Shown here piece by piece: positions 1-5,291 of a DNA stretch of 5,291 bases; within the stretch, counting starts at the first letter, position 1, and every line of letters begins with the position of its first letter. Made by a program: the position numbers and the translations under genes. The DNA comes from JBBSDV01 sp038240335 (lineage in GTDB: Bacteria; Chloroflexota; Dehalococcoidia; DSTF01; JACRBR01), in assembly GCA_038240335.1 (NCBI GenBank), contig JBBSDV010000199.1, positions 1 through 5,291 of the forward strand, read 5' to 3'. Under the pieces are notes generated by a model. That model did not search any database and was not told the DNA's origin. It saw nothing but the letters and a program-made list of their open reading frames with translations.

Positions 1-2403
<2,403 letters not shown>

Positions 2404-2413
2404 TCCGCGCGCG

Positions 2414-2418
2414 CTCCT
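2414..2418 (-). promoter_or_regulatory. Ribosome binding site of rpoB
   Basis: The minus strand reads AGGAG, 10 nt before the ATG at 2403. The spacing is slightly long but normal. It supports 2403 as the start, because the frame meets a TAG about 30 nt upstream and has no other ATG, GTG or TTG in between. Confidence 0.7.
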
Positions 2419-2460
2419 AACAATGCGTTGCTAAGCGTGTTCCACCTGTGGACAGAAATA

Positions 2461-2475
2461 GTCCCGTAACGGGAC
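2461..2475 (-). repeat. Perfect inverted repeat in the rpoB leader
   Basis: The arms GTCCCG and CGGGAC are exact complements around a 3-nt centre (TAA on the plus strand, TTA on the minus). In the rpoB transcript this gives a 6-bp GC-rich hairpin about 40 nt after the predicted start and about 60 nt before the ATG. No U-tract follows, so it is not an intrinsic terminator. It could be a leader RNA structure or, as DNA, a binding site for a dimeric regulator. The symmetry is certain; the function is not known. Confidence 0.5.
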
Positions 2476-2520
2476 ATGCATGGGATTCCGAAGGCAAGGG
2501 GATATGTCTAGCCTGAGGTG

Positions 2521-2549
2521 AGTATACAAATAGACCCTTCGGATGTCAA
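2521..2549 (-). promoter_or_regulatory. Sigma70-type promoter driving rpoB
   Basis: On the minus strand a perfect -35 hexamer TTGACA (2549-2544) is followed by a 17-nt spacer and the -10 hexamer TATACT (2526-2521), five of six consensus bases at ideal spacing. Transcription would start near 2514, giving a leader of about 110 nt before the rpoB ATG. It is the best promoter match in the window, as expected for a highly expressed housekeeping gene. It implies that rpoB is transcribed from its own promoter here and not only by read-through from a ribosomal protein operon. Confidence 0.78.
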
Positions 2550-2843
2550 CTACGGATGCTATCGAATCCGCAGGTCAACATGCAAGCCGATCTTGACGCT
2601 CCCGCATCAAATATACGCCCTAGAAGCCCACTAGGATCGCCGTTTTAGCTTCGATTCAGACAAGAATGCCTGTTCTAACCTATTTTTTCGGTCAATCCAA
2701 TCGCTCGCAGCGAACGACGCGGCCTGAACCTCAGAGACGCGCGAGGTGTCTCGAGCGCGTCCCCCGGTGCTTCTCCCTCGGCGCAACCGAATTGTCGACG
2801 CTGGCCTCAAATCGACCGCATTCGAGAGACGGAGGATGCACCT

Positions 2844-2875
2844 CCCGACCTCCCACGCCCCACTGCCCGCTCCCC
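2844..2875 (-). other. G-quadruplex motif upstream of the cohesin-like gene
   Basis: The plus strand has five C-runs of three or four bases (2844-2846, 2852-2854, 2858-2861, 2866-2868, 2872-2875) separated by 5, 3, 4 and 3 nt. The minus strand therefore fits the standard G-quadruplex pattern of four or more runs of at least three G with loops of one to seven bases. It lies about 80-110 nt before the ATG at 2956, on the template strand for that gene. The pattern match is direct; folding and any role are unproven, and such motifs are more frequent by chance in GC-rich DNA. Confidence 0.45.
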
Positions 2876-2896
2876 GCTTCTCACCTCCTACCGCCC

Positions 2897-2942
2897 GGGT
2901 GCCTGCACCCTGACGCGATGCGCTCACCTGCGTCGATACGCA
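2897..2942 (+). other. Two small hairpins in the leader of the cohesin-like gene
   Basis: Two short stem-loops precede the start codon. The first, at 2897-2910, pairs GGGTG with CACCC around a CCTG loop. The second, at 2929-2942, pairs TGCGT with ACGCA around CGAT and ends one base before the Shine-Dalgarno run at 2944. The second is close enough to affect ribosome access if it forms. Five-base stems are weak evidence alone. No aptamer class is recognised. Confidence 0.3.
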
Positions 2943-2943
2943 T

Positions 2944-2951
2944 GGGAGGAG
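2944..2951 (+). promoter_or_regulatory. Ribosome binding site of the cohesin-like gene
   Basis: GGGAGGAG lies 4 nt before the ATG at 2956, with the GGAGGA core 5 nt away. It is a near-perfect Shine-Dalgarno sequence and decides the start. The nearby ATG codons at 2918 and 2942 are in another frame. Confidence 0.82.
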
Positions 2952-2955
2952 CGAA

Positions 2956-4062
2956 ATGCAAGGATTGCGTATCGGGCGCGCGCGGAACGCGGCGCAACTC
3001 TCGCTCGCGGGAGCAGTGCTGTGCGTCGCCACGGGCATCGCTATCGGCGCTCCCGCCTCCGCCGCAGCCGCGCCAGGCGGCAGCGTCGGCATGAGCCCCG
3101 GCAACACCTCGATCAACCTCGGCGACGACCTCTCCATCACGTTCGATATCATCGGCGGCGTCAACGTGCACAGCGTCCTGCTGACCGTCACCTACAACCC
3201 CGCCGTCGTTGCCGTCGTCGACGCCAACCCGGACGCCGCCGGTGTGCAGATTCTTCCCGGCGCGTTTCCCGGCACAACCGTCGTTGGCAACGTTCTGCAG
3301 AACAGCGCAGCGACCGGCACGATCACATACGAATATGCCCTCAACTCGGCGAGTGCCGAGGCGTTCGGCAACGGCACCGTCGCGACGGCGCAGTTTCATG
3401 CGATCGGCAGCGGCAACGCAAACCTCCAGTGGTCGACGAAGACCATCGCCGACGGCGGCGGCGCGACGAGCACGCCGGGAGGAAGCGCCGCTGTCCTCGC
3501 GGTCGGACAGGCCGTCTCCACGTCGACCCTCACGCCGACGGGCACCGCGACGGAGACCGCGACGCCGACGAACACGCCGACGCCTTCACCCACCGGCACA
3601 GTGACAAACACGTCGACGCCGCTAGCAACGGGTACTCCGCCCGGCGATGCGGCCGAAGCGACCGAGACGCCCGGAGGAACTGCATCCCCGGCTGCCGGCA
3701 GCGCGACGACCTCGCCAGCGCGCACAGTGACCGGCACGCCATCGCCGGCAAGCACGTCGGTGAAGACGGCGACGAATACGGTGATCGCCGCGACGTCGAC
3801 CGCGCGGATCACCGTCGTCGAGGACTCGAACAAGGGCAAGCCGCCGCTCGGCGGCGTCGATCCCGCTCAGGCGAACCGCGCGAACGGATTGCCCTCAGCG
3901 GGCCAGGTCGGGCCAGGGGTCCAGTGGTGGCGCTGGATGTTCTTCCTCGCCGCGATCATGCTCGGCATCGCTGGCTGGTTCTTCACCTTCGCCCTTCACT
4001 ACGGCGACAAAGAACCCGTCCTCATCGACCGCGGCGACCGCCGCCGCAAACGACGCTACTAG
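2956..4062 (+). CDS. Secreted, membrane-anchored protein with a cohesin-like domain and Thr/Pro-rich linker
   Basis: This 368-aa protein appears to be anchored in the membrane with its bulk outside. Residues 1-36 are a Sec signal peptide: basic start (R5, R8, R10), hydrophobic core at about 12-31, and a likely cleavage site after APASA. Residues 43-187 resemble a cohesin-type beta-sandwich: SPGNTSINLGDDLSITFDI, then VHSVLLTVTYNPAVVAVVDA, a central ATGTITYEYAL strand, and a final GTVATAQFHAIGSGNANL strand. Residues 188-283 form a low-complexity linker rich in Thr, Pro, Ser, Ala and Gly, probably an extended and possibly glycosylated stalk. One transmembrane helix follows at about 327-347 (WMFFLAAIMLGIAGWFFTFAL), with a basic cytoplasmic tail (RRRKRRY) that predicts N-out, C-in topology. 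Cohesins bind dockerins in cellulosomes, but in Chloroflexota related domains occur in many non-cellulosomal surface proteins. No dockerin, glycoside hydrolase or sortase motif is visible here, so the ligand is unknown. A terminator candidate lies 77 nt downstream. Confidence 0.85.
   Translation: MQGLRIGRARNAAQLSLAGAVLCVATGIAIGAPASAAAAPGGSVGMSPGNTSINLGDDLSITFDIIGGVNVHSVLLTVTYNPAVVAVVDANPDAAGVQILPGAFPGTTVVGNVLQNSAATGTITYEYALNSASAEAFGNGTVATAQFHAIGSGNANLQWSTKTIADGGGATSTPGGSAAVLAVGQAVSTSTLTPTGTATETATPTNTPTPSPTGTVTNTSTPLATGTPPGDAAEATETPGGTASPAAGSATTSPARTVTGTPSPASTSVKTATNTVIAATSTARITVVEDSNKGKPPLGGVDPAQANRANGLPSAGQVGPGVQWWRWMFFLAAIMLGIAGWFFTFALHYGDKEPVLIDRGDRRRKRRY
3517..3804 (+). repeat. Low-complexity region encoding the TP/TS/TA-rich linker
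   Basis: The DNA is built from short variants of ACG-CCG, ACG-GGC and GCG-ACG codon pairs, encoding about 96 residues dominated by Thr, Pro, Ala, Ser and Gly. The repeats are degenerate, with no fixed unit. This kind of stretch often changes length by slippage. Its composition also keeps other reading frames open, which explains a spurious 555-codon plus-strand frame overlapping the gene. Confidence 0.6.
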
Positions 4063-4111
4063 CCTCGTCGCTGCTCGCTGCTCGCCGGTCGCAGGCCGAT
4101 ATGAAGCGGGT

Positions 4112-4133
4112 GCAGAGGGCGCAGCGCCTCTGC
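4112..4133 (+). repeat. Hairpin downstream of the cohesin-like gene
   Basis: GCAGAGG (4112-4118) pairs exactly with CCTCTGC (4127-4133) around an 8-nt GC-rich loop that could pair further. It lies 50 nt after the stop codon of the upstream gene and just before the stronger terminator-like hairpin at 4139. It has no T-tract of its own. It may protect the mRNA 3' end or be part of a composite terminator. Confidence 0.5.
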
Positions 4134-4138
4134 CGGGG

Positions 4139-4177
4139 GTTCGGGGGTGTCCCCCCAGAACTTTCTCTATCTTCTTC
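4139..4177 (+). terminator. Rho-independent terminator candidate of the cohesin-like gene
   Basis: GTTCGGGGG (4139-4147) pairs with CCCCC and then GAAC (4151-4155 and 4158-4161), with a TGT loop and a 2-nt CA bulge. The pyrimidine-rich tail TTTCTCTATCTTCTTC follows directly at 4162-4177. The strong GC stem and T-rich tail on the plus strand fit an intrinsic terminator for the gene ending at 4062. The tail is interrupted by C, so it is good but not ideal. A second G-run at 4135-4139 allows an alternative pairing. Confidence 0.62.
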
Positions 4178-4226
4178 ACACTGCTCCCGGGTACGCGCGA
4201 GCGGATACGCCGAATCAGGCGACCAA

Positions 4227-4263
4227 GTCGGCCGATGCCGACGATGGATGCGCGTCGCGCATC
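4227..4263 (-). terminator. Tandem hairpins after the DinB-like gene, possible terminator
   Basis: Two perfect stem-loops lie side by side. GTCGGC (4227-4232) pairs with GCCGAC (4237-4242) around CGAT, and GATGCGC (4247-4253) pairs with GCGCATC (4257-4263) around a 3-nt loop. They begin about 34 nt after the stop codon of the minus-strand gene ending at 4297. Neither is followed by a T-tract on either strand, so classical intrinsic termination is doubtful. A role in 3'-end stability or bidirectional termination between the convergent genes is possible. Confidence 0.3.
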
Positions 4264-4296
4264 AAGCAAGCTTCAGGAGCACGCCCTACATTGACG

Positions 4297-4755
4297 CTAC
4301 GGCGTCCCGACGTCCGGCGTCGGCACATCGAGCAGAGCGAGGTAGTGGAAGATGTCGGCGCGGTGGTGAAGGTCGTGTTCGAGCAGATGGAACGCGATCC
4401 AGTGGCCGCTCACCGCACCGTCGTCGTCCGGGTACTCCGCGGCGAGCTGTGCGTCGTCACGCAAAAAGCGCTCAACGCGCTGCCATGTGCGCCGGTACGC
4501 CTCCTGGATCTCGGCCTTCGTCCGCACCGTGCGCCACACGTCGGGCGCATCGACGCCGTCCTTCACCGTGCTTCCCAGCCATCCGTCACGCGTCGCGGCG
4601 ATGTGCAGCAGGATGCCGCGAAAGTTCCACAGCTCCGGCTTCGGCGACCAGTTCATCCTGTCGTCCGGCACGAGATCGACGAGCTTGATCAAGTTCTCGT
4701 TGAAGTGCCCCCAGAACGGCGCGATGTCGAGACGGGAGTACGGTGCTGTGGTCAT
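4297..4755 (-). CDS. DinB/YfiT-like four-helix-bundle protein, putative metal-dependent enzyme
   Basis: This 152-aa protein has the layout of the DinB superfamily, small cytosolic four-helix bundles that bind a divalent metal with three histidines. The group includes thiol (bacillithiol or mycothiol) transferases and hydrolases and stress-induced proteins. Helix 1 is at about 13-29 (FWGHFNENLIKLVDLV), followed by the typical PDDRMNWSPKPELWNF turn and LLHIAATRDGWL with the first ligand H51. The C-terminal helix HWIAFHLLEHDLHHRADIF supplies the H127-x3-H131 pair, matching the family HxxxHR motif. Length fits the family. The start at 4755 is backed by AAGGA 8 nt upstream. An in-frame ATG at 4797 has a stronger GGAGG at 7 nt, but the 14 added codons are basic, less G/C-rich at third positions and not family-like. 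The gene converges on the cohesin-like gene and diverges from the small gene at 4865. The substrate cannot be told from sequence, and no gene symbol is warranted. Confidence 0.85.
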   Translation of the reverse strand: MTTAPYSRLDIAPFWGHFNENLIKLVDLVPDDRMNWSPKPELWNFRGILLHIAATRDGWLGSTVKDGVDAPDVWRTVRTKAEIQEAYRRTWQRVERFLRDDAQLAAEYPDDDGAVSGHWIAFHLLEHDLHHRADIFHYLALLDVPTPDVGTP

Positions 4756-4763
4756 GCGTTCGA

Positions 4764-4768
4764 TCCTT
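4764..4768 (-). promoter_or_regulatory. Ribosome binding site of the DinB-like gene
   Basis: The minus strand reads AAGGA, 8 nt before the ATG at 4755. A competing GGAGG (4805-4809) lies 7 nt before an in-frame ATG at 4797, so the start remains open between these two. A weak -10-like TATGCT (4798-4793), without a matching -35, would place transcription start near 4786 and favour 4755. Confidence 0.5.
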
Positions 4769-4852
4769 GCGCTCGGATGGCGATATCGGCCCAGCATAGC
4801 GACGCCTCCGCCGGATCGCGAGTCGCGCAACCCCTCGTAACACAGGCTGGGG

Positions 4853-4858
4853 TACGCT
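4853..4858 (+). promoter_or_regulatory. -10-like element for a leaderless transcript
   Basis: TACGCT fits the TAnnnT pattern and ends 6 nt before the GTG at 4865. A transcript would therefore begin at or next to the start codon, as in leaderless genes. No -35 hexamer is visible at the usual distance. Six-base matches occur by chance, and the call rests mainly on this spacing together with the absence of a Shine-Dalgarno sequence. Confidence 0.35.
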
Positions 4859-4864
4859 GCCAGC

Positions 4865-5062
4865 GTGACAGAAGAATCGCAGGCACTGCGGCCGAGCGGC
4901 GGCGGCAAGGGGCGGAGCTTTCTCGGCATCCGCCGCATGCAGCCGCACGACGACGGCGTCCACCTTATCGGCGAGGACGGCGCCGAAGTGGCCGTGATCC
5001 GCTACGGCGAGCAGGTCTACATCAACGGCCGCGTCATGTCCTTCAACGAACGGAAGGCGTAG
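4865..5062 (+). CDS. Small hypothetical protein, 65 aa, GTG start
   Basis: I do not recognise this 65-aa protein. Residues 1-18 are polar and glycine-rich (RPSGGGKGRS), probably disordered. Residues 19-62 alternate hydrophobic and polar residues with Gly/Asp turns (DGVHLIGEDGAEVAVIRYGE, then QVYINGRVMSF), suggesting a compact fold of short beta-strands. There is no signal peptide or membrane segment, so it is probably cytosolic. About nine in ten third codon positions are G or C, as in the neighbouring genes, which supports a real gene. The GTG at 4865 is the only reasonable start: no Shine-Dalgarno sequence precedes it or the internal ATG at 4937. It diverges from the DinB-like gene with 109 bp between the starts. 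It may be conserved in related genomes; its function is unknown. Confidence 0.65.
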   Translation: MTEESQALRPSGGGKGRSFLGIRRMQPHDDGVHLIGEDGAEVAVIRYGEQVYINGRVMSFNERKA

Positions 5063-5159
5063 GGCGGTGGGTATGCGTGGGACGCTGCGAAAGCACCGAG
5101 TTGGAGCGACCAGTGTCGGCGCATGGCGCTCGAGTCAGGGGGTCGCAGCCATGTTTCGA

Positions 5160-5171
5160 GTCGCGCGCGAC
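5160..5171. repeat. 12-bp perfect palindrome
   Basis: GTCGCGCGCGAC is its own reverse complement. It lies in the gene-free stretch 5063-5184, 14 bp before a possible promoter -35 element, so it could be an operator. In GC-rich DNA such a palindrome may also be chance. The rest of 5063-5159 shows no recognisable feature; the 62-codon plus-strand frame there has much weaker G/C bias at third positions than the real genes. Confidence 0.35.
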
Positions 5172-5184
5172 GCTAGCTTCGCTC

Positions 5185-5212
5185 TTGACAACGCCGAAAA
5201 AAAAAGCATGAT
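5185..5212 (+). promoter_or_regulatory. Possible promoter for a gene running off the right edge
   Basis: A perfect TTGACA (5185-5190) is followed, after 16 nt, by CATGAT (5207-5212), four of six -10 consensus bases. The spacer contains a run of nine A (5197-5205), which can bend DNA and is striking in this GC-rich window. Transcription would start near 5220, about 30 nt before the candidate start codon at 5252. Confidence 0.4.
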
Positions 5213-5251
5213 TCGCACACCGGCGAGAAGGTATGTGGCGCGAGGATGTCT

Positions 5252-5291
5252 ATGAAGCACGCTTGGAGCCGCCTCAAGTCCGCACGCGGTC
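5252..5291 (+). CDS. Possible start of a gene cut by the right edge
   Basis: Thirteen codons (MKHAWSRLKSARG) are visible before the window ends. GAGGA lies 5 nt before the ATG, and a promoter candidate lies about 40 nt upstream, so promoter, ribosome site and start are consistently placed. The peptide is basic, like the start of an exported or nucleic-acid-binding protein, but it is too short to identify. Alternative open starts at 5233 and 5246 have poorly spaced ribosome sites. Confidence 0.27.
   Translation, partial: MKHAWSRLKSARG

Larger units (their letters stand above)
2404..2955. other. Divergent intergenic region between rpoB and the cohesin-like gene
   Basis: This 552-bp stretch separates two divergently transcribed genes. 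Its left 110 bp is the rpoB leader, followed by the rpoB promoter (2521-2549). The segment from about 2550 to 2700 is clearly more AT-rich than the flanking genes and carries scattered TTGAC/GTCAA words. The part from 2701 to 2955 is GC-rich with a pyrimidine-rich plus strand and is probably the leader of the plus-strand gene. I found no convincing -35/-10 pair for that gene. There is no tRNA, no known riboswitch signature and no rplJ or rplL remnant. The ORFs crossing it in either strand match nothing I recognise. Confidence 0.75.

Noticed and set aside
2593..2617. Plus-strand promoter TTGACG...TATACG
   Set aside because: The spacer is only 13 nt, too short for a sigma70 promoter, and it lies about 340 bp from the plus-strand gene.
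2664..2675. LexA-like box (GAAT-N4-GTTC)
   Set aside because: One half-site is imperfect, and neither neighbouring gene is an SOS gene.
2836..2913. 25-codon ORF in the leader of the cohesin-like gene
   Set aside because: The ATG directly abuts GGAGG with no spacer, and the Pro-rich peptide only reflects the C-rich tract.
3021..4688. A 555-codon plus-strand frame
   Set aside because: It overlaps the cohesin-like gene in another frame and is open because of the ACG/CCG/GCG low-complexity DNA. It runs through a terminator and into the antisense of the DinB-like gene, and its translation is Arg/His-rich junk.
4756..4938. N-terminal extension of the DinB-like protein to 213 aa
   Set aside because: The extra residues do not look like the family, run antisense into the start of the 65-aa gene, and their upstream ATG lacks a better-supported ribosome site. 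The 4797 start remains a lesser alternative.
4147..5211. A 354-codon plus-strand frame
   Set aside because: It covers the DinB-like gene in antisense and the 65-aa gene out of frame, and shows no domain.
5067..5255. 62-codon plus-strand frame after the small gene
   Set aside because: Its third-position G/C is much lower than in the real genes, it has no proper ribosome site, and it contains the promoter-like block and A-run.

Overview
The window looks like a piece of a high-GC bacterial chromosome, most likely from the Chloroflexota. The main evidence is the RpoB sequence: the beta subunit has no large proteobacterial-type insertions, its rifampicin region is of the Firmicutes/Chloroflexota type (QTNPLAEL, then DVHHSHYGRICPIETPEGPN), and it lies next to a cohesin-like, TP-linker, membrane-anchored protein of a kind common in that phylum. 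The assignment comes from remembered family patterns and no search was run.

Layout. (1) Positions 1-2403, minus strand: the first 801 codons of rpoB, cut by the left edge. It is preceded by a strong sigma70-type promoter (TTGACA-N17-TATACT) and a leader of about 110 nt holding a GC-rich hairpin and a possible 25-codon leader ORF that overlaps the rpoB start. (2) Positions 2404-2955: a 552-bp divergent intergenic region. It holds the rpoB promoter and leader on one side and, on the other, a C-rich stretch (G-quadruplex motif on the minus strand) and two small hairpins before the next gene. No rplL/rplJ lies directly upstream of rpoB. (3) Positions 2956-4062, plus strand: a 368-aa exported protein with a signal peptide, a cohesin-like beta-sandwich, a Thr/Pro/Ser/Ala-rich linker, one transmembrane helix and a basic tail. 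(4) Positions 4063-4296: a convergent intergenic region with four hairpins, one a good Rho-independent terminator candidate. (5) Positions 4297-4755, minus strand: a DinB/YfiT-like four-helix-bundle protein with the three expected metal-binding histidines. (6) Positions 4865-5062, plus strand: a 65-aa unrecognised protein starting with GTG, with no Shine-Dalgarno sequence but a -10-like TACGCT at leaderless spacing. (7) Positions 5063-5291: no complete gene, but a possible promoter and the first codons of a gene running off the right edge.

The genes do not form an evident pathway. Each appears to be its own transcription unit: divergent, convergent and divergent pairs alternate. rpoB is housekeeping (transcription); the cohesin-like protein acts outside the membrane; the DinB-like protein is probably a small cytosolic metal-dependent enzyme of unknown substrate; the 65-aa protein is unknown. 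I find no tRNA or rRNA, insertion sequence, CRISPR array or phage signature, and no convincing new multi-gene system. The points most worth checking are the lone cohesin-like anchored protein, the probable leaderless small gene, the rpoB leader, and the cluster of hairpins between the convergent genes.
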